A stretch of 64,000 nt of DNA from Sulfitobacter sp. M05 (GTDB taxonomy: Bacteria; Pseudomonadota; Alphaproteobacteria; Rhodobacterales; Rhodobacteraceae). Within the stretch, counting starts at the first letter, position 1. Every line of letters begins with the position of its first letter. The notes beneath the pieces were generated by a model that saw only the letters and a list, made by a program, of their open reading frames with translations, did not search any database and was not told where the DNA came from. The position numbers were made by a program, and so were the translations under genes. Of this stretch, positions 8,914-17,526 are shown one piece after another. The stretch is from assembly GCF_029285175.1 (NCBI RefSeq), contig NZ_JABEDH010000001.1, forward strand, positions 1,550,001 to 1,614,000, in the 5' to 3' direction.

Positions 8914-10254
8914 CTATGCGCGGTCCATCAGCCCGCGTGCCATTGCGTTCTGCCGTGCAATCACCGCCCCCAGATCAAGCGTCGTCACCTGCCCATCGCG
9001 CACGATCTGACGGCCCTCAACAAACAGATCACGCACTGTCGTAGGGCCGGCCAGCAGCACTGCGGCCGGGTCCCATGATCCTGCCGTGGCAATCCCGCTG
9101 ACATCCCAGACCGCAATATCGGCCCGCTTGCCAACCGCCAGCCGCCCAACATCCGAACGCCCCAGCATATCCGCCCCGCCGCGCGTCGCAATCAACAGGG
9201 CCTCGCGCGCACTCATCGCATCCGCGCCTTGCGCCACCCGCTGCAACAACATCGCCATACGCGCCTCGGCGATCAGATTTCCGGCATCATTGCTGGCCGA
9301 TCCGTCGACACCCAATCCCACCGGCACGCCAGCATCCCGCAGGGCACGCACCGGCGCGATGCCTGATCCAAGGCGACAGTTCGAACAAGGGCAATGCGCC
9401 ACGCCGGTGCCCGTCTGAGCAAACAGCGCAATTTCAGCCGCATCCAGCTTGACACAATGGGCGTGCCAAACGTCCTCTCCGACCCAGCCAAGGCTTTCGG
9501 CATATTGACCGGGGCGACATCCAAACGTTTCCAACGAATAGGCGATATCCTCTTCGTTCTCCGCCAGATGGGTGTGCAACATCACGCCCTTGTCACGCGC
9601 CAGCAAAGCCGTTTCGCGCATCAGATCACGGCTGACTGAAAACGGCGAACAAGGGGCCAGCCCCACCCGGCACATCGCCCCTTCCCCGCTGTCGTGAAAA
9701 GCATCAACCAGCCGAATGCAATCTTCCAGAATATCCGCTTCTTTCTCGACCAAAGCATCCGGCGGCAGGCCACCGGCACTTTCGCCTATGCTCATCGAGC
9801 CGCGCGTGGGGTGGAAGCGCATCCCCAGCTCTGCCGCCGCATGAATGGTATCCTCCAACCGGGTGCCATTCGGATAAAGATAGAGGTGATCGGTACTCAG
9901 GGTGCAGCCGGACAGAGCCAGCTCGGCCAGCCCAACCTGTGCTGATACGTGGAAATGTTCCGGCGTCATCTGCGCCCAGATCGGATACAGCGTTTTCAGC
10001 CAGCCGAACAGCAGCGCATCCTGCCCCGCCGGCACCGCGCGGGTCATGCTTTGATAGAGGTGATGATGGGTGTTAACCAGCCCCGGTGTCAGCACACAAC
10101 CGCTGGCGTCAACCACCGCGCCTTCACTGTGCAGCCCCTGACCGATTTCCGTGATGATCCCTTCTTGCAAACGCAGATCGGCGGCTTTCAACTCACGACG
10201 GCTGTCGTCCATTGTGATGATAACGTCGGCATTACGGATGAGGGTTTCTGACAT
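8914..10254 (-). CDS. 8-oxoguanine deaminase (amidohydrolase)
   Basis: This 446-residue enzyme belongs to the TrzN/AtzB-like amidohydrolases and matches the subgroup described as 8-oxoguanine deaminase (EC 3.5.4.32), which gives urate from the oxidised base. Visible motifs are VNTHHHLYQSMTR, LSGCTLSTDHLYLYPNG, HTHLAENEEDI, HAHCVKL, HCPCSNCRLGSG and LGVDGSASNDAGN. The ATG at 10254 was chosen over an in-frame GTG at 10263. Specificity is assigned from overall similarity and the guanine deaminase neighbour; a hydroxyatrazine-type activity cannot be excluded from the sequence alone. Confidence 0.82.
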   Translation of the reverse strand: MSETLIRNADVIITMDDSRRELKAADLRLQEGIITEIGQGLHSEGAVVDASGCVLTPGLVNTHHHLYQSMTRAVPAGQDALLFGWLKTLYPIWAQMTPEHFHVSAQVGLAELALSGCTLSTDHLYLYPNGTRLEDTIHAAAELGMRFHPTRGSMSIGESAGGLPPDALVEKEADILEDCIRLVDAFHDSGEGAMCRVGLAPCSPFSVSRDLMRETALLARDKGVMLHTHLAENEEDIAYSLETFGCRPGQYAESLGWVGEDVWHAHCVKLDAAEIALFAQTGTGVAHCPCSNCRLGSGIAPVRALRDAGVPVGLGVDGSASNDAGNLIAEARMAMLLQRVAQGADAMSAREALLIATRGGADMLGRSDVGRLAVGKRADIAVWDVSGIATAGSWDPAAVLLAGPTTVRDLFVEGRQIVRDGQVTTLDLGAVIARQNAMARGLMDRA

Positions 10255-10362
10255 ATAGGACACCTGAAAACATGATGGCCCATCTCAATTAACCGAAGCG
10301 CACAGACGGAAAACGGGAAAGAGACTGTGCAAGAGAATTCTAGTACAAGTTGCTTATCCGGG

Positions 10363-11163
10363 TCAATAATTTCGCAGAATATCCAACGCCTGAGCATGAA
10401 TTTCGCGGTTTGCCGCCGCCAGGGCGCGTCCGCCGTCATGCGCCGGCCCGCCACGCCAGTCCGTCACGATGCCGCCCGCGGCTTCAATCACCGCTATCGG
10501 TGCCTGAATATCATAGGATTGCAATCCTGCCTCGATCACCAGATCCACCTGCCCCGCTGCCAGCAGCGCATAGGCGTAACAATCCATTCCGTAGCGGGTC
10601 AGCTGTGCCTGTGTGGCCACCGCATGAAATCCGTCATGATCGGTTTGGGTGCCGACCTCGGGAAAGGTTGTCAGCACAATGGCTTCGCTCAGGTCACGGG
10701 CCGCACGGGTGCGCAGGTCACGCTGACCCAAGGGACCGGTCATCGCCGCCCCGTCCGGGGCCCCCTCGAAACGTTCACCGATATAGGGTTGGTCAATGAT
10801 CCCGTAAAACGGCCCATCTGCATCCGACAGGGCGATCAAAACGCCCCATGTCGGGGTGCCACTGACAAACCCGCGGGTCCCGTCAATAGGATCAAGCACC
10901 CAGGTCAGCCCCGAAGTGCCGGCTTTTGCGCCGAATTCTTCGCCCAGAACCGCATCATCCGGACGATGCTGCGCAAGAATTGCGCGCATGGCCTCTTCGG
11001 CGGCGCGATCGGCCACGGTCACCGGATCATATCCGTCGGCCAGTTTGCTTTGCGTGGCCAGTTCACTGCCGCGAAAATACGGCAGAATCACCGCCCGCGC
11101 AGCATCAGCCATTAAATGGGCAACGCGCCGCACATCAGCGTCGAAGGAAGGAAGGGATGTCAC
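10363..11163 (-). CDS. hisN: Inositol-monophosphatase family phosphatase, probable histidinol-phosphatase
   Basis: This 266-residue protein has the Mg2+-dependent IMPase fold motifs: DPVTVADRAAEEAMR, LGEEFG, the metal site VLDPIDGTRGFVSG, and the C-terminal IQAPIAVIEAAGG. The DPIDGTRGF(V/I)SG wording is characteristic of the HisN subgroup, which dephosphorylates histidinol phosphate in histidine synthesis. Other IMPase activities (inositol phosphate, PAP) remain possible. The start is a GTG at 11163; no ATG exists near it in frame. It lies 26 bases after the XRE regulator gene on the same strand. Confidence 0.82.
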   Translation of the reverse strand: MTSLPSFDADVRRVAHLMADAARAVILPYFRGSELATQSKLADGYDPVTVADRAAEEAMRAILAQHRPDDAVLGEEFGAKAGTSGLTWVLDPIDGTRGFVSGTPTWGVLIALSDADGPFYGIIDQPYIGERFEGAPDGAAMTGPLGQRDLRTRAARDLSEAIVLTTFPEVGTQTDHDGFHAVATQAQLTRYGMDCYAYALLAAGQVDLVIEAGLQSYDIQAPIAVIEAAGGIVTDWRGGPAHDGGRALAAANREIHAQALDILRNY

Positions 11164-11189
11164 GGGTTCAGGTCTGTTTCTGTGGTGAA

Positions 11190-11564
11190 CTATGCCACAT
11201 CACTCAGCACACGGGCCAGTTCAAACAACCGGCGGCGCTGGTCTTCGGGGATCGAATAATAGGACCGGATCAGGTCCATTGCTTCCTTGTCGCCCAGCAG
11301 ATCGGAGGGGACATTCTCGACCACTTCCTGCGCTTGCTCTTCCTCGGATTTGATACCTTCAAAGAAAAACGACACATCCACGTCCAGCGCATCGGCAATG
11401 TCCCAAAGCCGCGACGCGCTGACCCGGTTTGCGCCGGTTTCATACTTCTGAATTTGCTGAAACTTGATGCCTACCAACTCTGCAAGCCGCTGCTGGGTCA
11501 TTCCGGTGAGCCATCTGCGCTGACGGATCTTCTGACCAACATGTACATCAACTTTATGGGGCAT
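11190..11564 (-). CDS. XRE-family helix-turn-helix regulator
   Basis: This 124-residue protein has an N-terminal HTH_3 domain (residues about 8-62: GQKIRQRRWLTGMTQQRLAELVG, then IQKYETGANRVSASRLWDIADAL) and a short acidic and helical C-terminus ending in LFELARVLSDVA. This form is widespread and strongly conserved in Rhodobacterales and related orders; some relatives control development or phosphate and stress functions, but no target can be given here. It is the first gene of a minus-strand run with hisN. A 428-base non-coding stretch lies upstream. Confidence 0.85.
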   Translation of the reverse strand: MPHKVDVHVGQKIRQRRWLTGMTQQRLAELVGIKFQQIQKYETGANRVSASRLWDIADALDVDVSFFFEGIKSEEEQAQEVVENVPSDLLGDKEAMDLIRSYYSIPEDQRRRLFELARVLSDVA

Positions 11565-11992
11565 TCATTTCAACCTTCTCATACGTCCCTCCCACTCATG
11601 ACATCACGAGCAAGAGCGAGCTTTCTTTAATCGCCTGTTCTATCCGGCGTTCCGGGCTAGTTTACTACGCCGTTTCAAGCGCGCAAATTAAATTCCGGAG
11701 AATTACGCAATGGGCGACTTGCACACTTCTGTCTAGAGCCCGCTCAGCAAAATTTAGTGGAATTTATCCTACTTTTTTCGAGACACGCTTGTGCGCATAT
11801 GCACAGAGGTTTCCGATGCACTCATCTGCTATGCCTTGTTCTGACAGAATTTATTGCACCTCTAGGTAGAACATCCAATTCCCTCCCCCCTGCAGTTTTG
11901 GCGCCCAACTGCACCAAAACTGTGGCAAAATCGCTGTACTAAATATCGGCTATATACCGCCGATGCGGGCGCTCTGTGCAGAAAACGCCCCC
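11565..11992. other. Intergenic region with no gene seen
   Basis: This 428-base stretch is clearly more A/T-rich than its surroundings and lies upstream of the XRE regulator and downstream of the LysR gene. It probably contains the XRE promoter. A 61-codon reading frame at 11757-11942 on the plus strand has no ribosome site and an uneven composition, and I do not consider it a gene. No tRNA-like or clear terminator structure was recognised. Confidence 0.5.
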
Positions 11993-12868
11993 TCAGACCG
12001 CACGCAAGCGTTGTGATGTGGAGCCGGAAAACGCCTGTTCCAGCAGACTCACCAACGTATCATGCACCTCACCGCCGCCTTCCCCCCTACTGTAAAGGTT
12101 AATTTGCTGGGTCGGCAAGGCTGGCAAGGCCCCACCATGATCAATCACTTCCAGATAGGGCGGCTGTGTCCCTTCAATCATCGCACATACCGCAAGGTCC
12201 GCACTGGTCGCAGCCTCAATGGTGCGGTCGCTTTCGGTGTCCACCGTCATTTCCCAGGCAATCCCTTCCGCATCCAACGCAACCGCTACCTGCGCCCGGA
12301 AGACACAATGCCGGCAGAACGCCAATGGCAGGGCACGCGCCCGCCAAGCGGTGCCGCCGGGGGCACCGACCCAAACCAATGGTTTCTGCGCCACAACCAT
12401 CCCGCCCTGGTCCACGCCGGTTTCGGTGGTCACGATCACATCGCAGTCTCCCTTGGCGTATTGTTCCTTGAGGGTTTTGGTATAAGAGGCTTCCAGCTGC
12501 ACTTTGACCCGCGGAAACACTGCGTGGAATTGTTTTAGCACCTGCGGCACCGCCGGATAGACAACATCATGCGGCACGCCCAGCTTGATCTCGCCCTCAT
12601 AGGCCTGATGAGTCAGCCGCCCGATCACCTCGTCGTTTAGGGCCACCATCCGGCGGGCATAGACCAGCAGTTGTTCTCCTGATGCCGTCAGTCCAATGGT
12701 CCGCCCACTGCGATCCAGCAGGGACAGGCCCAACATCTCCTCCAGCCGCTTCAGCTGCATCGAGACCGCCGATTGGGTCAGATGAAGAAAACCCGCTGCA
12801 CGCGTCACGCCACCGGAATCCGCCACCGCCACAAAAGAGCGTAGCGTCGTAATGTCGAGATTTCTCAT
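11993..12868 (-). CDS. LysR-family transcriptional regulator
   Basis: This 291-residue regulator has a standard N-terminal winged HTH (LDITTLRSFVAVADSGGVTRAAGFLHLTQSAVSMQLKRLE, described here in parts: residues 3-60) and a C-terminal substrate-binding domain that starts with a GEIKLGVPHDVVYP segment. LysR proteins bind an inducer and usually control a divergent gene. Here the divergent neighbour is a DUF1127 protein 122 bases away, and the target may be that gene or the regulator itself. The inducer is unknown. The length is normal. Confidence 0.88.
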   Translation of the reverse strand: MRNLDITTLRSFVAVADSGGVTRAAGFLHLTQSAVSMQLKRLEEMLGLSLLDRSGRTIGLTASGEQLLVYARRMVALNDEVIGRLTHQAYEGEIKLGVPHDVVYPAVPQVLKQFHAVFPRVKVQLEASYTKTLKEQYAKGDCDVIVTTETGVDQGGMVVAQKPLVWVGAPGGTAWRARALPLAFCRHCVFRAQVAVALDAEGIAWEMTVDTESDRTIEAATSADLAVCAMIEGTQPPYLEVIDHGGALPALPTQQINLYSRGEGGGEVHDTLVSLLEQAFSGSTSQRLRAV

Positions 12869-12990
12869 ATATCAGACCTTGTGATGAAAGGGATAACAAA
12901 CATTCGTTTTTATTATTGCCCGTGATCCGGCATATATCAAGCATCGAAATACAAATCATCAATACATCACGCGAAATGAAAGGTCACATC

Positions 12991-13209
12991 ATGTTCCCCT
13001 CCTCCGTCCTTGCCCGCCCCGTTGACCGTTGCGCCAAAAACCCCGGCCTGTTTGCACGGGTTGCCGCCGCATTTGCAGTCATGCGCAGCCGCCGCCACCT
13101 CGCACAGCTGGACCAAGACCGGCTGGACGATCTGGGCATCAGCGCGGCATCAGCACAAAGCGAAGCAAATCGCCCGATCTGGGACGTTCCGGCGCATTGG
13201 ATCAAATAA
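12991..13209 (+). CDS. DUF1127 small protein
   Basis: This 72-residue basic protein ends in a DUF1127 (YjiS-like) domain with the hallmark RSRRHLAQLDQDRLDDLGIS. Such proteins are small arginine-rich proteins; in Agrobacterium and Rhodobacter some affect RNA turnover, phosphate or stress responses, but their biochemistry is poorly known. The ATG at 12991 is preferred because AAAGG lies eight bases upstream. It is divergent from a LysR regulator. No function beyond the family can be given. Confidence 0.8.
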   Translation: MFPSSVLARPVDRCAKNPGLFARVAAAFAVMRSRRHLAQLDQDRLDDLGISAASAQSEANRPIWDVPAHWIK

Positions 13210-13335
13210 TCTCCAATCTCGGCCCCATAAAGGCGTGTTATACCTTGTAAACTTGGCAACTAATTCCGATATTTGGTGCAATACACCCCACGCCCTGCGT
13301 GGGAACCAAACCCTTTTGCCAATTGGAGGTTTTTC

Positions 13336-14112
13336 ATGGCTGACGTGAATACAATCCGGAGCACAGCCGGAACCCGCGCCGCCGACATCGACGCGGGGCT
13401 GCGCGCCCACATGAACAAAGTATACAGCACGATGTCGATCGGTATGCTGATTACATTTGCTGCCGCATGGGCCCTTGCCGGCCTTGCGGTCACCACAGAT
13501 CCTGCCGCGGCCTCCGCGCAGTTGAGCGCTGACAAATACCTGACCGGCCTTGGCTATGCCCTTTACGCTTCACCGCTGAAATGGGTTGTGATGTTTGCAC
13601 CGCTGGCCTTTGTTTTCGGCTTTGGGGCCGCGATTAACAAAATGTCTGCGGCCACGGCGCAAACCGTCTTCTATCTGTTTGCTGCCGTGATGGGTGTGTC
13701 GATCAGCTCGATCTTTCTGGTCTACACAAACAACTCCATCGCGCAGGTCTTCTTGGTGACCTCAATCGCCTTTGCCGGTCTGTCGCTCTATGGCTACACC
13801 ACGAAAAAGGATATCTCCGGTTGGGGCAGCTTCCTGATCATGGGTGTGATTGGCCTGATTGTGGCGTCTATCGTCAATATCTTCCTGCAGTCCGGTGCCC
13901 TGATGTTCGCCATCTCTGCCATTGGTGTGCTGATCTTTGCAGGCCTCACCGCCTATGACACACAGCGGATCAAGACCGACTATATCTCACATGCGCACCA
14001 CGGCGACACAGAGTGGCTGGGCAAGGCGGCCATCATGGGCGCGCTAAGCCTGTACCTGAACTTTATCAACATGTTCATGATGCTGCTGCAACTCTTCGGC
14101 AACCGCGAATAA
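13336..14112 (+). CDS. Bax inhibitor-1 / YccA family membrane protein
   Basis: This 258-residue protein has a short polar N-terminus and about seven membrane helices, with the family features MNKVYSTMSIGMLITFAAA at the first helix, AYDTQRIKTDY near the C-terminus and the end FINMFMMLLQLFGNRE. BI-1 family members are inner-membrane proteins with calcium-leak or protease-modulating roles (YccA interacts with FtsH in E. coli). The start at 13336 has a perfect GGAGG. A strong rho-independent terminator follows the stop by 23 bases, so the gene is probably monocistronic. Confidence 0.9.
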   Translation: MADVNTIRSTAGTRAADIDAGLRAHMNKVYSTMSIGMLITFAAAWALAGLAVTTDPAAASAQLSADKYLTGLGYALYASPLKWVVMFAPLAFVFGFGAAINKMSAATAQTVFYLFAAVMGVSISSIFLVYTNNSIAQVFLVTSIAFAGLSLYGYTTKKDISGWGSFLIMGVIGLIVASIVNIFLQSGALMFAISAIGVLIFAGLTAYDTQRIKTDYISHAHHGDTEWLGKAAIMGALSLYLNFINMFMMLLQLFGNRE

Positions 14113-14135
14113 GCGGCTTTCGCCAGAACGTCTCG

Positions 14136-14166
14136 AAAGGCCGGTCCCCCGTGGACCGGCCTTTTT
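14136..14166 (+). terminator. Rho-independent terminator after the BI-1 gene
   Basis: A 12-base-pair perfect stem (AAAGGCCGGTCC with its complement) with a CCCGT loop is followed by a T run. It sits between the BI-1 gene and the DUF1272 gene. Confidence 0.92.
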
Positions 14167-14199
14167 CATTTCAGCGCTCCCATTTTCGAAAGGTCTGCG

Positions 14200-14508
14200 A
14201 TGCTTGAACTGCGCCCCAACTGCGAGATGTGCGATTGCGATCTGCCGCCAGAGGCCACTAATGCCCGCATCTGTAGTTATGAATGCACCTTTTGTGCGAC
14301 CTGCGTCGACACCGTGTTGCAGAACGTCTGCCCCAACTGCGCCGGCGGCTTTGTCCCGCGCCCGATCCGCCCGGCAATGGCGCGCCGCACCAGCACCAGT
14401 CGCCTGCATCACCCGCCAGGTGACAAGCGGCGCAGCCTGAAACACGATATGGATAATATCAAAGCATTGGTTGCCGCGACCAAAGACCTTCCGCCAGAGC
14501 AGCGCTAA
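14200..14508 (+). CDS. DUF1272 zinc-ribbon-like protein
   Basis: This 102-residue protein has the DUF1272 core in its first 60 residues: LRPNCEMCDCDLPPE, then CSYECTFCATCV and CPNCAGGFVPRP. The eight or more cysteines in CxxC spacing suggest zinc binding. The C-terminal 45 residues are basic and variable. The function of the family is not known. AAAGG lies upstream of the ATG, and the gene follows the BI-1 terminator, so it has its own promoter. Confidence 0.85.
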   Translation: MLELRPNCEMCDCDLPPEATNARICSYECTFCATCVDTVLQNVCPNCAGGFVPRPIRPAMARRTSTSRLHHPPGDKRRSLKHDMDNIKALVAATKDLPPEQR

Positions 14509-14605
14509 AGCGTTCGACCTTTAACCTGAAGCATTTCGTATCCCCGCTGTCCCGAGAACGCGCAGCGTGGCAGGGTATTGGGGATTCATGTTTAAGGTCG
14601 GGCGC
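14509..14605. repeat. Dispersed imperfect palindrome, copy A
   Basis: An arm at 14509-14532 (GCGTTCGACCTTTAACCTG) is matched in inverted form at 14587-14605 (CATGTTTAAGGTCGGGCGC), with a shared centre containing GAACGCG. A related element lies at 46254-46353. Both begin at or next to a stop codon. It looks like a short dispersed repeat able to form a hairpin. Confidence 0.6.
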
Positions 14606-14620
14606 GATAACCCGGCGAGG

Positions 14621-15154
14621 TCAGGGCAGCCGGTCCAGCCAGGCCTGCACCTCACGCGGGTTGCGCAGATGCACCACAACCAGCCTGCCACCGGCGTCTG
14701 CGATCAATTTGACAATCTTTTCCCGCGCGTCATGGCGGGACTGCCAGATGAACCTGTAGAAGGTCAGTGTTTCCGGGTGCAGCCGTTCAACACAGCCCGG
14801 TGGCAGATCAGGCCGCGCCTTGCCCAGATAGCGGAACAGGCGCTTGGTGACCCGCCACAAACGGAGCCCCACCGGCAGGTCAAGCCAGATCAGCATATCC
14901 GCCCGTTCCATCCGGTTGCCATAGGTCACCGACATGCCGCCCTCGAACACCCATCTGTCCTGTTCTTCCACCGCCTGTGCCATAGGCAGTTTCTCGATCA
15001 TCGGACGCTCTACCCAGTTTTCCTGCCAATGGATTTTATCCATGTGAAAAACCGGCAATCCCAGTCGCGGCCCCAGCAAACGCGCCAAGGTGGATTTGCC
15101 GGAACCCGGTCCGCCAACGATCATTACGCGCTTCGCGGAGGCGACAGCCATCAT
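14621..15154 (-). CDS. P-loop kinase-like protein (adenylate kinase / FlaR-like)
   Basis: This 177-residue cytosolic protein has a Walker A motif MIVGGPGSGKSTLARLLG at its N-terminus, HMDKIHW (typical of the FlaR/topology-modulation subgroup), WVFEGGMSVTYGNRMERAD and a basic lid-like segment (RLWRVTKRLFRYLG). These proteins are annotated as adenylate-kinase-related or DNA topology modulation proteins, but the true substrate is unknown. The ATG at 15154 was chosen since an upstream in-frame extension would cover the rpmG terminator. No good ribosome site is seen. Confidence 0.75.
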   Translation of the reverse strand: MMAVASAKRVMIVGGPGSGKSTLARLLGPRLGLPVFHMDKIHWQENWVERPMIEKLPMAQAVEEQDRWVFEGGMSVTYGNRMERADMLIWLDLPVGLRLWRVTKRLFRYLGKARPDLPPGCVERLHPETLTFYRFIWQSRHDAREKIVKLIADAGGRLVVVHLRNPREVQAWLDRLP

Positions 15155-15194
15155 TGAATTTTCAGATTGAATCACAGCTCTAGCCCTAAAACGC

Positions 15195-15218
15195 AAAAAG
15201 CCGCGCAATTTGCGCGGC
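15195..15218 (-). terminator. Rho-independent terminator of rpmG
   Basis: Read on the minus strand, a GCCGCGC/GCGCGGC stem with a five-base loop is followed by TTTTT, 25 bases after the rpmG stop. Confidence 0.88.
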
Positions 15219-15242
15219 CCTGCGTAAAACGAAAGTCAGATC

Positions 15243-15410
15243 TTACTTGATCTTGCCTTCTTTGTACTCAACGTGCTTGCGCGCAACGGGATCGTATTTA
15301 CGAATAACCATTTTTTCAGTCATTGTGCGTGCGTTTTTCTTGGTGACATAGAAGTGGCCTGTGCCCGCGGACGAGTTCAGACGGATTTTGATCGTGGTTG
15401 GCTTCGCCAT
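15243..15410 (-). CDS. rpmG: 50S ribosomal protein L33
   Basis: This 55-residue protein is the standard alphaproteobacterial L33, starting [16 protein letters not shown] and containing [11 protein letters not shown] and [14 protein letters not shown]. It lacks the zinc-binding CxxC pairs of the C+ type, so it is the zinc-independent (C-) form. AGGAGA precedes the ATG at 15410; the upstream in-frame extension is not coding. A terminator follows directly. Confidence 0.96.
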   Translation of the reverse strand: MAKPTTIKIRLNSSAGTGHFYVTKKNARTMTEKMVIRKYDPVARKHVEYKEGKIK

Positions 15411-15606
15411 GATAGTCTCTCCTGCTGCACCGCCACAGTTTTCGGGGATGCGTGAATTCTGAGCTTTGGCTTTTAACCGGATGCAGGTCCGAGTCAACAG
15501 CAAAAGCCCCGCTTGCCTGAAGCTTTGCGCCCGCGCGGTGGGGAACGGAAATTTTTGTAATTTCCTGATCGCTTTCTTTCAAAGAAAACGCCCCCGATAA
15601 TTACAC

Positions 15607-16020
15607 GCGGAAGACCTGTAAGCCGGATTTTGTCCCCCCCCGGGCCGAAACCCGAAGTTGGATGACCATTCCTCTGACCACAGTGTTGCCACTGCAGCTA
15701 CAGCTGCCAACCCGAACCTGCTGGGGCAAAAGCAGCCCTGTCGCGACCCGAAGGTCAACCGACGCGCGGTCCCTATTTGGCATTGCTCCTGGTGGGGCTT
15801 GCCGTCACCGTCGCTGTTGCCAGAGACGTGGTGGGCTCTTACCCCACCGTTTCACCCTTACCCTGAATGGTTTCGGTTGCCCGACCTGTTCATGGCGGTC
15901 TGTTTTCTGTGGCGCTGTCCGTCGGGTTACCCCGCCCGGGCGTTACCCGGCACCGTTGCTTTTTGGAGTCCGGACTTTCCTCGATAACATTGCTGTCACC
16001 GCGGTCATCCAGCCTTCCGC
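15607..16020 (-). ncRNA. rnpB: RNase P RNA (type A)
   Basis: Read on the minus strand, the conserved 5' core GAGGAAAGTCCGGACTCC lies at about 15970-15987, and the 3' core ACAAAATCCGGCTTACAG lies near 15618-15635. The ends pair to form helix P1 (GCGGAAG at 16014-16020 with CTTCCGC at 15607-15613), which fixes the limits within a few bases. The RNA is the catalytic part of RNase P that cuts the 5' leader from pre-tRNAs. The long open frames that cross this region on the plus strand are not genes. Confidence 0.95.
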
Positions 16021-16108
16021 ATGTGGGGCGGGCCTAGCGCGTGAACATATCTGTCGTCAATGCAGCAAATGGCGCGCTACAGTATATAAGGCCAAAAAGA
16101 GGAGAGGC

Positions 16109-16765
16109 TCAGTTCGAGGGCAGTGTGTAATCCGCAAGCGTCAAGGGGCCCCGCCGCCAAGGTGCAGTGCGCAAGCGGGTGGTGGCAAGCAAGGTCTTAA
16201 ATGGGGTATCTTGGGGATAGCCCGCCGCATGGGCGCAGGTTGCAAAGCTGTGTTCATCAAGGGTTGCAGGGGTCTGAGCCGCTGGTCTTGCTGCGAGCCC
16301 CTGCCGCGCCAGCCGCGCCCAGTCGAAATGCGGGCCGGGATCAATCTTGCGGCCCGGTGCCATATCCGAATGACCAATGACACCCGCCGGCGGGATGCTC
16401 CAGCGGTGCATGATGCCGGACAGCAGTGTTTCTAAAGCAGCCATTTGTGGCTCCGGGAAGGGGTGGCCGCCACTGTTATCCAGCTCAATCCCGATCGAGC
16501 GCGAATTGATGTCATCCTGTCCGTGCCATGATCCCGCGCCAGCGTGCCATGCGCGTTTGTCTTCCGGCACCAATTGGGTGACCGCCCCCGCCACGGAAAT
16601 CAGATAATGCGCCGACACCTCTGCTTGCGGATCACACAGCCGTGTAATGGCGGCCTCTGCGCTGTGCATCGCGGTATAATGCAGCACCACCAGCGCGGGC
16701 CGCAGCCCGTCACGCCGTGGCCCGCAATTGGGCGACAGCCGCGTGGTGATCTGTGGCGTGGCCAC
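16109..16765 (-). CDS. N-acetylmuramoyl-L-alanine amidase (AmiD-like, Amidase_2)
   Basis: This 218-residue protein is a zinc amidase of the Amidase_2 fold. Motifs are VVLHYTAM (first His ligand), VSAHYLI, WHAGAGSWHG, IGIELDNSG and IGHSDMAPGRKIDPGPHF (last His and catalytic residues). It cuts the bond between MurNAc and L-Ala, probably on anhydro-muropeptides. No signal peptide is seen, which fits an AmpD-type cytosolic role as well as AmiD. The start is a GTG at 16765, three bases after the stop of the upstream excalibur lipoprotein gene, so the two are co-transcribed. Confidence 0.88.
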   Translation of the reverse strand: MATPQITTRLSPNCGPRRDGLRPALVVLHYTAMHSAEAAITRLCDPQAEVSAHYLISVAGAVTQLVPEDKRAWHAGAGSWHGQDDINSRSIGIELDNSGGHPFPEPQMAALETLLSGIMHRWSIPPAGVIGHSDMAPGRKIDPGPHFDWARLARQGLAARPAAQTPATLDEHSFATCAHAAGYPQDTPFKTLLATTRLRTAPWRRGPLTLADYTLPSN

Positions 16766-16768
16766 CGC

Positions 16769-17485
16769 TTATCCCTGCTGGGTTGCCCGACGATAGGGTG
16801 CCGGATCCCAGCGGCAGGCATAGCCATCACCATCCGGATCCATGCCTTTGCGGTCCTTTTCCGGCCCCCCGCGCAACAGGAACTCCAGCTGCGCCTCGTC
16901 AGCGGTTGCGAATTCGGCGCAGGCGCGCTCAAACTTCGCCTGTTTGTTGAACCCGGACCGGCGATAGCGCGCCGTGCCGCGCGGGTGCGAGGTTTGCAGC
17001 GCATAAGCGACCACATTCGGCCCCGACCCTTCCCGGCTGGGCAGGGCTTCGGGTTGGATCACCTGATATTGTGACCGGTTGGCAGCAAGGCGGGCGGCAT
17101 CTGCGTCAATGCTGCGCTGGCCTGAAACCGCGTCAAAGTTGTTCTCGTTCGAGATGCCCGCAGAATTCAGCACCGGCGGCGGATTGGACGGGCTGGCGTT
17201 CAATGGGGCAACACCGGAATTGGTAGCCGCATCATTGCCCAGACCATTCGGGCGGGTGGCATCAAGAACACGTGTGGTTTCGGCTGCGGTTGCTGCTGCT
17301 GATCCCAGCGGGGCCGCGGTGACAGAGGCCGGTGCCGGTACGCCGCTCAGCGCCGCGTCACGGCGTGCCCGTTCAGCGTTGAACTGATTGTCAAAACCCA
17401 CACCGCGACCGGATTCAGGGATCGTAGGCTGGCAGGCGGCAAGAGCCACGCCAGCGGCGATAACAAGGAAACTACGTGTGTTCAT
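16769..17485 (-). CDS. Lipoprotein with C-terminal excalibur-like domain
   Basis: This 238-residue protein has a lipoprotein signal (VALAAC, Cys18), a long low-complexity Ala/Asn/Pro linker, and a C-terminal excalibur-type calcium-binding segment, DRKGMDPDGDGYACRWDP. The domain resembles an EF-hand-like loop with the DxDxDG pattern. A segment FNKQAKFERACAEFATADEAQLEFL precedes it. It is exported to the periplasm or outer membrane; the job is unknown. It is upstream of the amidase gene with a three-base gap, which suggests an envelope role. Confidence 0.8.
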   Translation of the reverse strand: MNTRSFLVIAAGVALAACQPTIPESGRGVGFDNQFNAERARRDAALSGVPAPASVTAAPLGSAAATAAETTRVLDATRPNGLGNDAATNSGVAPLNASPSNPPPVLNSAGISNENNFDAVSGQRSIDADAARLAANRSQYQVIQPEALPSREGSGPNVVAYALQTSHPRGTARYRRSGFNKQAKFERACAEFATADEAQLEFLLRGGPEKDRKGMDPDGDGYACRWDPAPYRRATQQG

Positions 17486-17526
17486 GGGTCCTGCTTTGTC
17501 ATTTTGACGATCTTATTGCCGCGGGT

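Noticed and set aside
11757..11942. 61-codon frame in the A/T-rich spacer
   Set aside because: No ribosome site, no recognisable domain and an irregular composition.
15658..16435. Long plus-strand frames over the RNase P RNA region
   Set aside because: The DNA is explained by rnpB on the minus strand, with both conserved cores and the P1 helix, and by the amidase gene beyond it.
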